From Saccharopolyspora erythraea NRRL 2338 (GTDB taxonomy: Bacteria; Actinomycetota; Actinomycetes; Mycobacteriales; Pseudonocardiaceae), in assembly GCF_000062885.1 (NCBI RefSeq), contig NC_009142.1:5011584-5075583 (forward strand): DNA of 64,000 nt. The letters run 5' to 3'. The first letter of the stretch is position 1; the number at the start of each line of letters is the position of its first letter. The notes under the pieces are model-generated. The model searched no databases. It had not been told where the DNA came from and saw only the letters and a program-made list of their open reading frames with translations. Of this stretch, positions 20,541 through 30,309 are shown piece by piece. The position numbers were made by a program, and so were the translations under genes.

Positions 20541-21914
20541 ATGACCATCTCAGTGTTCGACCTGTTCAAGGTAGGAATCGGACCGTCGAGCTCGCACACC
20601 GTCGGCCCCATGCGGGCTGCCTACCTCTTCGTCACGCGACTCGAGGAGTCCGGCGCGCTCTCCCGGACCGCGTCCGTGCGCTGCGAGCTGTTCGGCTCCC
20701 TCGGCGCGACCGGGCACGGCCACGGCAGCGTCAAGGCCGTCGTCCTCGGACTGACGGGCGAGCAGCCCCACCTCGTGGACCCGGTCGCCGCCGACCCGGT
20801 GGTGCATGCGGTGCGCGAGGAGGGCTGGATCAGGCTCGGCGGTGCCCACAAGGTCGCCTTCTCGGTCGACGAGGACATCGTGATGCACCGCAACAAGCGC
20901 CTCGACTTCCACAGCAACGGCATGGTGTTCGAGGCCCACGACGCCGAGGGCGCCCTGATCGACCGGCGCGAGTACTACTCGGTCGGTGGCGGCTTCGTCC
21001 TCGACGAGGACGAGACCGGTGAACAGGTGCTCGTCGAGGACGCCACGCCGGTCCGCTACCCGTTCAGCACCGGCGAGCAACTGCTCGCCCACGCCCACGG
21101 GACCGGGCTGCGGATCAGCGACATCATGCTGGCCAACGAGCTCTCCTGGCGCGGTGAGGAGGAAACCCGCGCGGGGCTGCTGCGGATCTGGTCGGTCATG
21201 CAGGAGTGCGTCGAGCGCGGCACCCACACCACCGGCGTCCTGCCGGGCGGGCTCAAGGTCCGGCGGCGGGCCAACGAGCTGCGCGAGCGGCTGGAGGGCG
21301 AGTCCGATGAGGCCGACGCCCTGCACGCCATGGAGTGGGTCACGCTCTACGCGCTGGCCGTCAACGAGGAGAACGCGGCAGGCGGACGGGTGGTGACCGC
21401 CCCGACCAACGGCGCCGCCGGAATCGTTCCGGCGGTGCTGCACTACGGCAGGCGGTTCCTGCCGGCGTTCGACGACGACACCGCGGTGCGGTTCCTGCTC
21501 ACCGCGGGCGCGATCGGGTTGCTGTTCAAGGAGAACGCCTCGATCTCCGGTGCCGAGGTCGGCTGCCAGGGCGAGGTCGGCTCGGCCTGCTCGATGGCGG
21601 CGGGCGGGCTCGCCGAGATCATCGGCGGCACCCCGGAGCAGGTGGAGAACGCCGCAGAGATCGGCATCGAGCACAACCTCGGACTGACCTGCGACCCCGT
21701 CGGCGGCCTGGTGCAGATCCCCTGCATCGAGCGCAACGCCGTCGCCTCGATCAAGGCCATCACCGCGGCCCGGATGGCCGTGCGCGGTGACGGCAGGCAC
21801 CACGTCTCGCTGGACAAGGCCATCAAGACGATGCGCGAGACGGGCGCCGACATGAAGGACAAGTACAAGGAGACCGCCCGCGGAGGGCTGGCTCTCAACA
21901 TCGTGGAATGCTGA
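20541..21914 (+). CDS. sdaA: Iron-sulfur-dependent L-serine dehydratase
   Basis: 457-residue single-chain enzyme. N-terminal [24 protein letters not shown] is the beta-domain signature. Conserved cysteines in [33 protein letters not shown] bind the [4Fe-4S] cluster, in which one iron is the Lewis acid. It deaminates serine to pyruvate, the exit of the betaine carbon skeleton into central metabolism. ATG 20541 follows GGGGACG. Eleven bases before purU, so probably one transcript. Confidence 0.95.
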   Translation: MTISVFDLFKVGIGPSSSHTVGPMRAAYLFVTRLEESGALSRTASVRCELFGSLGATGHGHGSVKAVVLGLTGEQPHLVDPVAADPVVHAVREEGWIRLGGAHKVAFSVDEDIVMHRNKRLDFHSNGMVFEAHDAEGALIDRREYYSVGGGFVLDEDETGEQVLVEDATPVRYPFSTGEQLLAHAHGTGLRISDIMLANELSWRGEEETRAGLLRIWSVMQECVERGTHTTGVLPGGLKVRRRANELRERLEGESDEADALHAMEWVTLYALAVNEENAAGGRVVTAPTNGAAGIVPAVLHYGRRFLPAFDDDTAVRFLLTAGAIGLLFKENASISGAEVGCQGEVGSACSMAAGGLAEIIGGTPEQVENAAEIGIEHNLGLTCDPVGGLVQIPCIERNAVASIKAITAARMAVRGDGRHHVSLDKAIKTMRETGADMKDKYKETARGGLALNIVEC

Positions 21915-21924
21915 GGAGAAACCC

Positions 21925-22773
21925 GTGACCCGTTCGTTCATCCTCACCCTGAGCTGCCCGAACCGCACCGGCATCGTGCGCGCGGTCAGCGCCTACCTCT
22001 TCGAGCACGGCTGCGACATCGGCGAGTACCAGCAGTTCGACGACTCGGTGCGCGACCGGCTCTTCCTGCGCACGCAGGTCAACGCCGGACGCGAGATCGA
22101 CCTCGACGCGATGGCGCGCGGTTTCGAACCGATCGCCGCGGACTTCGAGATGACCTTCACCTTCTCCGACACCCGCAACGCGCGGATGCTGGTGATGGTC
22201 TCCAAGCTCGGGCACTGCCTCAACGACCTGATCTTCCGCTGGCGCGCGGGCAGCCTCGGCGCCGACATCGTGGCCGTGGTGTCCAACCACGAGGACCTCC
22301 GGCCGATGGCCGAGGGCGCCGGCCTGCCGTTCATCCACGTCCCTGTCACCCCGGAGACCAAACCCGAGGCCGAGGCCAGGTTGCTGCAACTGGTCGACGA
22401 GTACGACGCGGAGCTGGTGGTACTCGCCCGCTACATGCAGGTGCTGTCCGACCAGGCCTGCAAGGCCCTGCACGGCCGGGCGATCAACATCCACCACTCG
22501 TTCCTGCCCGGCTTCAAGGGCGCCAAGCCCTACCACCAGGCCTACGACCGCGGGGTCAAGCTCGTCGGCGCCACCGCGCACTACGTCACCCCGGACCTCG
22601 ACGAAGGCCCGATCATCGAGCAGGAGGTGATCCGGATCGACCACACCTACCACCCCACGGCGTTGCAGACGGTCGGCCGCGACGCCGAGGCCCTCGCCCT
22701 GTCCCGCGCGGTGCGCTGGCACTGCGAGCGCCGCGTGCTGCTCAACGGCCACAGCACCGTGGTCTTCCACTGA
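21925..22773 (+). CDS. purU: Formyltetrahydrofolate deformylase
   Basis: 282 residues: N-terminal ACT-type domain (LTLSCPNRTGIVRAVSAYLFEHGCDI) and C-terminal formyltransferase-fold hydrolase with INIHHSFLPGFKGAKPYHQAY and the aspartate in VTPDLDEGPII. It cleaves 10-formyl-THF to THF and formate, freeing THF for further demethylation; FdhF then oxidises formate. GTG 21925 follows GAGGAG. A hairpin terminator follows within 45 bases. Confidence 0.95.
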   Translation: MTRSFILTLSCPNRTGIVRAVSAYLFEHGCDIGEYQQFDDSVRDRLFLRTQVNAGREIDLDAMARGFEPIAADFEMTFTFSDTRNARMLVMVSKLGHCLNDLIFRWRAGSLGADIVAVVSNHEDLRPMAEGAGLPFIHVPVTPETKPEAEARLLQLVDEYDAELVVLARYMQVLSDQACKALHGRAINIHHSFLPGFKGAKPYHQAYDRGVKLVGATAHYVTPDLDEGPIIEQEVIRIDHTYHPTALQTVGRDAEALALSRAVRWHCERRVLLNGHSTVVFH

Positions 22774-22782
22774 CACAGCCAC

Positions 22783-22816
22783 ACGTGCCCTCTTCCTCCC
22801 TGGGAAGGGGGCACGT
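22783..22816. terminator. 14-bp hairpin terminator after purU
   Basis: ACGTGCCCTCTTCC (22783-22796) pairs with 22803-22816 with one wobble pair and a 6-base loop. It may work in both directions, in which case leftward transcripts of the PDZ gene would also end here before reaching any in-frame stop. Confidence 0.75.
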
Positions 22817-22884
22817 CGGCTCGAACGGGGCGGGACCGGGCTCCGGCCGAGACCCGCCCATCGGAGTCGCCGGGGGCAGGCGGG

Positions 22885-23286
22885 CCGGTCGAGACGCACG
22901 TTGACGGTGAAGGCCCTGCCGTCGCGGTTGACCGTGGTCGCGACCGGGTTGCCCGGTCGGACGCCCTCGATCGCCCTGGTCAGGTCCTCCTTGTAGTAGA
23001 CCGGCTTGCCGTTGGCCTTGACGATCACGTCACCCGCATTCAGCCCGGACTCGGCGGTGTTGCTGCCCGGCTTGACCGACGCCACCTTCAAGCCCTGACC
23101 GAAGGTGTTGTGGAACGTCGCCGCATACACGCCCTGGTGGATCTGCGGCACCATCCGCTGCACCGGCGCCTCGGCCGCCTGCGGCGCCACAGCGGGAGCT
23201 GCGGCAGCGGTGGCGGCGAAGGCGGCCGGGACGAGGACGACCGCGGCCAGCACGGCAGTGCGCGAACGCCAGGTGGCGTGACTCAT
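22885..23286 (-). CDS. Secreted PDZ-domain protein; frame lacks a stop before purU
   Basis: ATG 23286 begins a clear Sec signal peptide (Arg-rich start, hydrophobic core, AAAAP cleavage area ~ residue 30). After a short linker comes a PDZ domain (QGLKVASVKPGSNTAESGLNAGDVIVKANGKPV..., ~65-130). Such proteins usually end just after the last PDZ strand (VNVRLDRPA). Here the frame stays open to 21895, antisense to all of purU. The coordinates given cover only the domain-supported part. Either a small indel removed the stop, a sequencing error is present, or the gene is decaying. The role is unknown; it may be a small secreted peptide-binding protein. Confidence 0.6.
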
Positions 23287-23497
23287 CGGAGTTCCTTTCG
23301 GTTGGTGGTGGTGCTGTGTCAGCCGCCCGGGTGCTTCCGTGCGGCTGTGTGCCGCCCGCTCCACCCTCACCGGCGAGCACCTCGCGCACTACGTCGGCAC
23401 CTGACCTAACCGGCGTGGGCCCGGGGGCGGCCCCGGGCCCACGCCGTAAGCAGTCCGTAATGCCCGAACCACCCCGTTCCGGGTTAGCGTCGACGGC

Positions 23498-24046
23498 ATG
23501 GCACGGCGATCGGTCTTCCTTGTGGTGACGGTGGTTCTGGTGGTACTGCTGGGAATCGGGGCGTGGGCGTTTCAGCCGTGGCGCCTGTGGACGCAGCGGA
23601 CCGTCGACGAGGCACTGCCGCCACGGCCCGCCCCGACCGCGCCCGCGAACCCCAGCAGCACGGGCACACCGCCCCCACCTTCCCCAGCCGAGCCGGCCGG
23701 GCCGGTCGAACTCGCAACGGGGGCCTTCGTCACCCAGGAGCACAAGACCACCGGCACCGCCAGAGTGCTCTCGCTCCCGGACGGCACCCGGCTGCTGCGG
23801 CTGGAGAACCTGGCCACTTCGGACGGACCGGACCTTCACGTGTGGTTGACCGACCAGACCGCCGGCGGCACGTGGGGCAAGTACGACGACGGACGCCACG
23901 TCACACTCGGTCCTCTCAAGGGCACCCACGGCAACCAGAACTACCCCCTGCCGCCCGACGCCGACCTGCACGGCCTGACCAGCGTGGTGGTCTGGTGCGA
24001 CCGGTTCAACGTCGCCTTCGGCTCCGCTCCGCTGGCTCTGGGCTGA
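23498..24046 (+). CDS. DM13-domain exported/membrane-anchored protein
   Basis: 182 residues: an N-terminal hydrophobic helix (residues ~5-27), a proline-rich linker (~40-68) and a C-terminal DM13 domain with GPDLHVWLTD, GTHGNQNYPLP and the conserved Cys in VVVWCDRFNVAFGSAPL. DM13 domains are proposed to take part in redox or electron transfer outside the membrane. A TAGCGT -10-like box ends seven bases before ATG 23498, so the transcript is probably leaderless. Not linked to the betaine genes. Confidence 0.85.
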   Translation: MARRSVFLVVTVVLVVLLGIGAWAFQPWRLWTQRTVDEALPPRPAPTAPANPSSTGTPPPPSPAEPAGPVELATGAFVTQEHKTTGTARVLSLPDGTRLLRLENLATSDGPDLHVWLTDQTAGGTWGKYDDGRHVTLGPLKGTHGNQNYPLPPDADLHGLTSVVVWCDRFNVAFGSAPLALG

Positions 24047-24752
24047 GCCCGGCTGCGAGGTCGCCTGGGATGCCCGGCCCGGAACGGAGATCAACCGCCG
24101 ATTCCCAGAACGCGGGCGAGGCGGTGCCCTGCTCCACTCCTGCGTCGCGTCCCCGGTCTCCGCAAGCCGAAGATCCAGTTCCACGGCCTCGCGCCGCTTG
24201 TTGTCGACCTGGCGTTTTTCCTGCTCATCGCGAGGGATCCTGCGCAGCCGCGAGATCCACTCGTCGATCCCGCGACCTCCCGGCGCCAACCTGCCGCAGG
24301 GCATCGAAAGACGGCGTCGCGCGAGTCACGAACGCTGCTCCGACCAGGAGTCCACCAGCCACGCCAGCAAGCGGCCCCGCGACCAGCAGCGGCCGATGGC
24401 CTGGGCGCGCGGAGCCGACCGGTCGAACACCGCCAGACCGATGATGCTGTGGCCGGAGGCTCGGCGATCGCCGAGTGTCGGGATCGTCGGCGCGACTCCC
24501 ACCCCCTCCACGGACACCCACGCCACCGCCCGGCCGGCCGCCGCTTCCCTGAGCCGGTGCAGGAAGCGCAGGCGGTCCTCGAGTGGGAAGGGCGACAGCG
24601 CCCACGTCGTGGTCACGACAGGCAGGGCGCCCTCGGGCACACGGACGCAGGCGCGCAACCATCGAGCGTCATCCGCGTCGGTCACGTCGACCGGATCGAG
24701 GTCGATGCCGACCCGGGCGACGACCTCGGGCACCGCCCGGGTCGGGACGGGC

Positions 24753-26051
24753 CTATCTCCCACAACCGAGGACGACAACTGCACCGGAGACGACGCGTCG
24801 CCCAGCGATTGTCCGTTGCTTTGACGTCCTCTCCTGCCTGGAGGGGAGATTCCTACTGCGCTTGTGCGGCGCTTCGGGGGTTCCTGCTTCAGCGGCAACC
24901 GCCCCGGTGCGGGGTCTTACGTCGCCTCCACAGGCGTTTAGCCTCTCCGCCCGTCCGGCGGCGAGGATGTTTCGAGCTGCGTTCTGGTCGCGGTCATGGT
25001 GTGTGCCGCAGGAGCACGACCAGGTGCGCACGCTCAGCGGCTTGGGGCCGTCGATGCGACCGCAAGCGAAGCACGTCTGGCTGGTCGGCAACCACCGGTC
25101 GATGACCACCAGATCCCGGCCGTACCGTGCGGCCTTCTCTTCGAGCAACCTGCGGAAGGTGCCCCAGGAGGCGTCGTGCACGCTCTTGGCGAGGCGGGTG
25201 CGGGCGAGACCGGACACCGCAAGATCCTCCACATACACCGCTTGGTTTTCGCGGATCAACGTGGTGGTCGTCTTGTGGAGCCAGTCAAGCCGCGTATCCC
25301 GAACCTTGGCGTGCTGACGCGCCAGTTTCTTCCGAGCCTTGTTGCGGTTGTTGCTGCCCTTCTGCTTCCTGCTCACGGCACGCTGAAGGCGCTTCAGCTT
25401 GCGCTCCGCGCGCCGCAGAAACCGAGGGTTGTCGATGATCCGGCCCTGGTCGTCTACCGCGAACGCCGACAGGCCGAGGTCGATACCGGTCTCAGCGTCG
25501 ACCGGTTCGAGGGTTTCGTCCCCGACCTCAACGACGAACGACGCGAAGAAGCGTTCGTCGGCGGTCTTGATGACCGTGCACGATGACGGCACCGAAGGCA
25601 GGTCACGCGACCACGCCACCTTGATGTCGCCGATCTTCGCGAGCGTCAACTTGCCGTCGGTCACGGCACTGAACGCGCCGCGAGTGAACCGGATGGCCTG
25701 GCGGGCGTCTTTGCGGGACTTGAACCGAGGTGCGCCCATCCTCCGGCCCCCACGCCTGCCCTTGAGCGAGTCGAAGAAGTTCTTGTACGCCTGGTCGCAG
25801 TCGCGGATGGCCTGCTGAAGCATCTGCGCAGCTGCGTCTGTGAGCCAGGCTCGTTCGTTGGTTTTCTTCGCGTCGGTGATCAACCGCTTCTGCAGCACGG
25901 TCCCGCTGGGGTACTTGTCGCCGTTGGCATGCGCAGCGCGGCGAGCGGCAACGGTGTCGTTATAGACGACGCGTGCGCACCCGAACGCGCGGGCGAGTGC
26001 CTGCTTCTGCCCCGGCGTGGGGTACAAGCGGTACCGGTACCGCAGTTGCAT
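24753..26051 (-). CDS. tnpB: TnpB, RNA-guided RuvC-type nuclease of an IS200/IS605-group element
   Basis: 432 residues. RuvC catalytic residues are all present: Asp191 (GIDLGLSAF), Glu275 (VYVEDLAVSG) and Asp355 (HDRDQNAARNIL). The zinc finger is CFAC...CSC, a common actinobacterial variant. TnpB proteins use an RNA from the element's right end to cut at donor sites, helping the element persist. ATG 26051 follows GGAGG. No tnpA is present, so the element is non-autonomous. The last ~22 residues (from 24820 to 24753) are encoded by host DNA because the element lacks its own in-frame stop. Confidence 0.92.
   Translation of the reverse strand: MQLRYRYRLYPTPGQKQALARAFGCARVVYNDTVAARRAAHANGDKYPSGTVLQKRLITDAKKTNERAWLTDAAAQMLQQAIRDCDQAYKNFFDSLKGRRGGRRMGAPRFKSRKDARQAIRFTRGAFSAVTDGKLTLAKIGDIKVAWSRDLPSVPSSCTVIKTADERFFASFVVEVGDETLEPVDAETGIDLGLSAFAVDDQGRIIDNPRFLRRAERKLKRLQRAVSRKQKGSNNRNKARKKLARQHAKVRDTRLDWLHKTTTTLIRENQAVYVEDLAVSGLARTRLAKSVHDASWGTFRRLLEEKAARYGRDLVVIDRWLPTSQTCFACGRIDGPKPLSVRTWSCSCGTHHDRDQNAARNILAAGRAERLNACGGDVRPRTGAVAAEAGTPEAPHKRSRNLPSRQERTSKQRTIAGRRVVSGAVVVLGCGR
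24821..24960 (-). ncRNA. Candidate omega/reRNA scaffold at the right end of the tnpB element
   Basis: In known TnpB systems the guide RNA scaffold overlaps the 3' end of tnpB and ends at the right element edge; the guide is the adjoining host sequence. Here that would be AGCAACGGACAATCGC onward, downstream of 24821 on the minus strand. The exact 5' limit cannot be read from sequence. Confidence 0.35.
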
Positions 26052-26176
26052 GGTTGACCACCTCCAAATCCGCATCAACGTATCGAGCGGGTCTGACGCT
26101 CAAAGAGAACCGGCCCGCCGCCGACGGCCGGGCCTCACCACCGCCCTGAAGGACGGAGCACTGCCCGGCCTTACCG
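24821..26176 (-). mobile_element. IS200/IS605-group tnpB-only element inserted in DUF2332 gene
   Basis: Boundaries are inferred from restoring the host frame and from the typical right end: a hairpin (CTCTCCTGCCTGGAGGGGAG region, ~24830) followed by GACGTCAA on the minus strand. The left end abuts host ...ATCACTCAC, the presumed target/TAM side. There is no target duplication, as expected for this group. Length 1356 bases. Confidence 0.75.
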
Positions 26177-26870
26177 GTGAGTGATGCCGACGCGATCGAC
26201 ATTGAGGTTGAGCCCAGCCGAACAGCCCACGTCGATCAGCCCGACCGCGTTCGCGCCCACCCGGCGCGCCGCCTCGGCGATGGCCGGATACAGCACGGCG
26301 CAGCGTCCGGTCTCGTTCCCCCGCGGCTGCCGGCGCACGGCGATGGCCACGACCGAGTCGGTCATTCGCCGAAGCGTGTCGATCGCCGCGGCAGCGGCGG
26401 CGTCGCCGTCCGCAGCGGCATAGGCCGCGGCAAGCACCGGGGCGCGTCCGGCGAGGGCGAGGTCGTGCAACGCGGCGAGGATCAGCGTCGGGTGCCGCTT
26501 GCGCGCCGGCACCGCCTCGATGGCGCGCAGCGCCTCGCCGGACTCGCTCAGGGCGACGGCGACGCGCTCGTACAGCGGCGATGTTCCGGCGGCGTCGACC
26601 TCGTCGAAGCGCCGGTACCTCTCAGCAAGTGTGCGAGCCCTACGCCTGGCGGCCGTTTCCCGCTCGCGCGACGGGGTTGCGGAGTCTCGAACGTCCTGGC
26701 CCATGCGACTGAATCGTATCGTTGAAAGAACCGTTGAGACTTCGATCGCCGTCACCACGCGGCAACACCGCGAAGTCCCAAACCACTGGAAACCTTGCGA
26801 CCATCCGGCCTCGCCCGCGAGCAGGCCATCTCACCGCAGCGCTACGCGCTTACCGGACCACCGGTCTTTT

Positions 26871-27707
26871 TCACACGGGCTGGCGTTCGACGAGGCGCTC
26901 GGCTCCGGTGTAGACGTTCATCGAGCGGCCGCGCAGGAACCCCACCAGCGTCAGGCCGCTCTCCTCGGCGAGCTCCGCGGCCAGCGACGAGGGCGCGGAA
27001 ACGGCCGCCAGCACCGGAATTCCGGCCATGACGGCCTTCTGCACCAGCTCGAACGAGGCCCGACCGCTCACCAGCAGCACCGACTCCCGCAGCGGCAAAA
27101 GGCCCGACCGCAGGGCGTGACCGACGACCTTGTCCACCGCGTTGTGCCGCCCCACGTCCTCCCGCAGGCACAGCAGCTCGCCTGCGGTCGAGAACAGTCC
27201 GGCGGCGTGGAGCCCTCCGGTGGTGTCGAAGACCCGCTGCGCCTCGCGCAGCCGGCCGGGAAGGGACTCCAGCACCTCCTGCCCGACGCGGGCCGGGTCC
27301 TCGGCCACGGTCCAGGCCGCGGTGGTGCGCACCGCGTCCAGACTCGCCTTCCCGCAGAGACCGCAGGAGGAGGTCGTGTAGAAGTTGCGCTCCAGCGAGG
27401 CGTCCGGGGCCGCCACGCCCGGAGCCAATGCGACGTCGACGACGTTGTAGGTGTTGCCGCCATCGGCTGTGGCACCCGCGCAGTACCGGATGCTGCGCAC
27501 GTCGCCGGCGGAGCGCACCACGCCCTCGCTCACCAGGAACCCGACCGCGAGGTCGAAGTCCGAGCCGGGCGTCCGCATCGTCACGGTGAGCGGACGCCCG
27601 CCGACGCGGATCTCCATCGGCTCCTCGGCCGCCAGCGTGTCGGGCCGATGCGATCGCACCGACTCGCGGATGCGCAGCACCCGCCTGCGCACGGTCGCCC
27701 GGCCCAT
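26871..27707 (-). CDS. fdhD: FdhD, sulfur carrier for formate dehydrogenase
   Basis: 278 residues with the sulfur-carrying Cys115-x2-Cys118 ([12 protein letters not shown]), [18 protein letters not shown] near the N-terminus and [14 protein letters not shown]. FdhD delivers sulfur to the molybdenum cofactor and is needed for formate dehydrogenase activity. It lies 16 bases downstream of fdhF in the same direction, clearly one operon. Confidence 0.95.
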   Translation of the reverse strand: MGRATVRRRVLRIRESVRSHRPDTLAAEEPMEIRVGGRPLTVTMRTPGSDFDLAVGFLVSEGVVRSAGDVRSIRYCAGATADGGNTYNVVDVALAPGVAAPDASLERNFYTTSSCGLCGKASLDAVRTTAAWTVAEDPARVGQEVLESLPGRLREAQRVFDTTGGLHAAGLFSTAGELLCLREDVGRHNAVDKVVGHALRSGLLPLRESVLLVSGRASFELVQKAVMAGIPVLAAVSAPSSLAAELAEESGLTLVGFLRGRSMNVYTGAERLVERQPV

Positions 27708-27723
27708 GTCGCCCTCCTCGTTG

Positions 27724-30006
27724 TCAGCCGACAGGCTCCAGCCGGACCACGACGCCCTTGGACGTCGGGGTGTTGCTGATGTCGGCCACGCTGTCCAGCG
27801 GGACCAGGACGTTGGTTTCCGGGTAGTAGGCGGCGGCCGAGCCCGGCGTGGTCGGATAGGACACGACCCGGAAACCGGGCGCGCGGCGCTCCTCTCCCCC
27901 GCGCCACACGCTCACCAGGTCGACCTCGCTGCGGTCGGCGATCCCGAGGGCGTCCAGGTCCACCTGGTTGACCAGCACCACCCGGCGGGCGTTGTGGATG
28001 CCCCGGTACCGGTCGTTCATCGCGTACGGGATGGTGTTCCACTGGTCGTGCGAGCGCAGGGTCTGGAGCACGAGGTGCCCCGCGGGGACGTTCAGGTTCA
28101 CGAACTCGTTGCGGGTGAAGTTCGCCTTGCCGGTCGCGGTGCGGAACTGCCCGTGGTTGGCCGGGTTCGGAAGCCGGAACCCGCCCGGTTGGGCCACGCG
28201 GGCGTTGAAGTCCTCGAATCCCGGCACCACGCGGGAGATCCGGTCGCGGATCGTGCCGTAGTCGGCCTCGAACTCCTCCCACGGGATCGCCACGTCCTCG
28301 CCGAGGGTGCGGCGGGCCAGCCTGCACACGATCGCCACCTCGCTGAGCAGCGCCTCCGAGGCCGGCTCCAGCCGGCCGCGCGAGGCGTGCACCTCGCTCA
28401 TCGAGTCCTCGACCGTCACGAACTGCTCACCGCCGGCCTGGACGTCGCGGTCGCTGCGGCCCAGCGTCGGCAGGATCAGCGCGGTCTCCCCGCACACCGC
28501 GTGCGAACGGTTGAGCTTGGTCGAGATGTGCGCGGTGAGCCGGCAGTTGCGCATGGCCTGCTCGGTGCGGTCGCTGTCGGGGCTGGCGCGCACGAAGTTG
28601 CCCGCGACGCCGAGGAAGAACTTCGCGCGGCCGTCGAGCATCGCCCGGATCGAGTCCACCGAGTCCCAGCCGTGCTCGGTGGGCGGGGTGAAGCCGAACT
28701 CGCGTTCCAAGGCGTCCAGGAACGCCTGCGGCATCCGCTCCCAGATGCCCATCGTGCGGTCGCCCTGCACGTTGCTGTGGCCGCGCACCGGGCAGGCGCC
28801 CGCGCCGGGCTTGCCGATGTTCCCGCGCAGCAGCAGGAAGTTGACGACCTCGCGGATCGTGGGGACGCCGTGCTTGTGCTGGGTCAGGCCCATGGCCCAG
28901 CAGACGATGATCCGCTCGCTGCGCAGGACGCGGTCGCGGACCTCCTCGATCTCCTCGCGGCGGAGTCCGGTGGCGGCCAGGACGTGCTCCCAGCCGACGG
29001 TGCGGACGTGTTCGGCGAACTCCTCGAACCCGCTGGTGTGCTCGTCGATGAACGCGCGGTCGAGCACGGTGCCCGGCGCGGCGTCCTCGGCCTCCAGCAG
29101 CATCGAGTTCAGCGCCTGGAACAGCGCGAGGTCGCCGCCCGGGCGGATCTGCAGGAACTGGTCGGCGATGGCGGTGCCGCGGCCGAGCACGCCGCGGAGC
29201 TTCTGCGGGTGCTTGAACCGCATCAGCCCGGCTTCGGGCAGCGGGTTCACCGCGACGACCTGGCCGCCGTTGCGCTTGGTCTCCTCCAGCGCGGACAGCA
29301 TCCGCGGGTGGTTGGTTCCCGGGTTCTGGCCCACCACGAAGACCAGGTCGGCCCGGTGCAGGTCGTCGAGGCTGACGGTGCCCTTGCCGACGCCCAGCGT
29401 CTCGCTCATCGCCGAGCCGCTGGACTCGTGGCACATGTTGCTGCAGTCGGGCAGGTTGTTGGTGCCGAAGGCGCGGGCGAAAAGCTGGAGCAGGAACGCG
29501 GCCTCGTTGTTGAGCCGCCCCGAGGTGTAGAACAGGGCCTCGTCGGGCGAGTCGAGCCCGCGCAGCTCCTCGGCGAGCAGGCCGAACGCCTCGTCCCAGC
29601 CGATCGGCTCGTAGTGCTGCGAGCCGGGGCGCTTGACCATCGGTTCGGTCAGCCTGCCCTGCTGGTTGAGCCAGTAGTCGGACTTGGCCGCCAGCTCGGA
29701 AACGCTGTGCCGGGCGAAGAAGTCGGCGTTGACCCGGCGCGTGGTCGCCTCGTCGTTGATGTGCTTGGCGCCGTTCTCGCAGTACTCGTTGAGGGCGCGC
29801 TCCCGCGGGCCCCCTTCCGGCCAGGCGCAGCCGGGGCAGTCGATCCCCTTGGCCTGGTTCACGTTGAGCAGGGTCAGGGCGGTCCGGCGGACCGAGGTCT
29901 GGCTCAGCGAGTACTGCAGGGCGTGGGCCACCGCGGGGACGCCGGTCGCCCAGGTCTTGGGCGGTGTCACCGACAGGTCGTCAGTCGGGTCTTCGATGGA
30001 GCTCAT
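27724..30006 (-). CDS. FdhF/YdeP-family molybdopterin oxidoreductase, probable formate dehydrogenase
   Basis: 760 residues. Cys57, Cys60 and Cys76 (IDCPGC..., NEYCENG) fit an iron-sulfur site near the N-terminus. NMCHESSG (Cys192) is the likely molybdenum ligand; its codon is TGC, so this is the cysteine, not selenocysteine, type. Later blocks [26 protein letters not shown] and the C-terminal molydop-binding domain fit the ~760-residue single-subunit group. The neighbouring fdhD and the formate-producing PurU and formaldehyde route support formate as substrate. The electron acceptor is not evident: no fdhB/NAD subunit is adjacent. ATG 30006 follows GGCGAGG. Confidence 0.88.
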   Translation of the reverse strand: MSSIEDPTDDLSVTPPKTWATGVPAVAHALQYSLSQTSVRRTALTLLNVNQAKGIDCPGCAWPEGGPRERALNEYCENGAKHINDEATTRRVNADFFARHSVSELAAKSDYWLNQQGRLTEPMVKRPGSQHYEPIGWDEAFGLLAEELRGLDSPDEALFYTSGRLNNEAAFLLQLFARAFGTNNLPDCSNMCHESSGSAMSETLGVGKGTVSLDDLHRADLVFVVGQNPGTNHPRMLSALEETKRNGGQVVAVNPLPEAGLMRFKHPQKLRGVLGRGTAIADQFLQIRPGGDLALFQALNSMLLEAEDAAPGTVLDRAFIDEHTSGFEEFAEHVRTVGWEHVLAATGLRREEIEEVRDRVLRSERIIVCWAMGLTQHKHGVPTIREVVNFLLLRGNIGKPGAGACPVRGHSNVQGDRTMGIWERMPQAFLDALEREFGFTPPTEHGWDSVDSIRAMLDGRAKFFLGVAGNFVRASPDSDRTEQAMRNCRLTAHISTKLNRSHAVCGETALILPTLGRSDRDVQAGGEQFVTVEDSMSEVHASRGRLEPASEALLSEVAIVCRLARRTLGEDVAIPWEEFEADYGTIRDRISRVVPGFEDFNARVAQPGGFRLPNPANHGQFRTATGKANFTRNEFVNLNVPAGHLVLQTLRSHDQWNTIPYAMNDRYRGIHNARRVVLVNQVDLDALGIADRSEVDLVSVWRGGEERRAPGFRVVSYPTTPGSAAAYYPETNVLVPLDSVADISNTPTSKGVVVRLEPVG

Positions 30007-30045
30007 CCTCGCCTCTGTTCCTCCACTGGGTACTTCCCGCGCGAG

Positions 30046-30081
30046 CCGTTCCGGACGCCCAGGGAAAGGCGTCCGGAACGG
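30046..30081 (-). terminator. 14-bp hairpin upstream of fdhF
   Basis: CCGTTCCGGACGCC (30046-30059) pairs with 30068-30081, 8-base loop. It sits between the lysR gene and fdhF, both leftward, and inside the probable fdhF leader, so it may attenuate as well as terminate. Confidence 0.6.
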
Positions 30082-30229
30082 CCTGGCGACCGCCTGCGCA
30101 CGGGACTCACCCGTCGAAGGCAGGACGTGCGGTCATCGGACGATCGGAATCGGACGCGATGCCCGCCGAGGTGCCCGAGCCCTCCACCGCTTCCTGCTCG
30201 ACCGCGCGCTCCGAATTCCGCGCCAGACA

Positions 30230-30295
30230 GTTATCGGCGACCTCCGCGGAATTGTCAAAGAGACGTTCCCGATCTCTTGATAGCCGCCGTCTATC
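30230..30295 (-). promoter_or_regulatory. fdhF promoter with LysR-type box
   Basis: On the minus strand TTGACA (30253-30258) and GATAAC (30230-30235) are separated by exactly 17 bases. Twenty bases upstream of the -35 is GATAG-N7-CTATC (30279-30295), a T-N11-A dyad of the LysR type. It lies directly after the lysR gene, which suggests LysR activates fdhF-fdhD. Confidence 0.6.
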
Positions 30296-30309
30296 CCGGA
30301 TTCGTGGAG

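Larger units (their letters stand above)
24326..26704 (-). pseudogene. DUF2332-family gene split by a tnpB insertion element
   Basis: The N-terminal half runs from ATG 26704 (MGQDVRD) to the element edge and carries SPLYERVAVALSES, NETGRCAVLYPAIAEAARRVG and DVGCSAGLNLNVDRVGI. The C-terminal half resumes beyond the element with PEVVARVGIDLDPVDVTDADDARWLRA and ends at 24326. Removing 24821-26176 joins ATC ACT CAC to AGC AAC GGA in frame, restoring one DUF2332 protein of ~340 residues. The host gene is therefore intact apart from the insertion. DUF2332 proteins have a methyltransferase-like glycine-rich motif but no established function. Confidence 0.85.

Noticed and set aside
23030-24304. 424-codon minus-strand frame across the DM13 gene and PDZ start
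   Set aside because: Overlaps two better-supported genes in other frames; its first part (GIDEWISRLRRIPRDEQEKRQ) could be a decayed fragment but I cannot place it.
27724-30006. Selenocysteine in FdhF
   Set aside because: The molybdenum-ligand codon is TGC in NMCHESSG and no in-frame TGA occurs, so no SECIS or Sec is needed.
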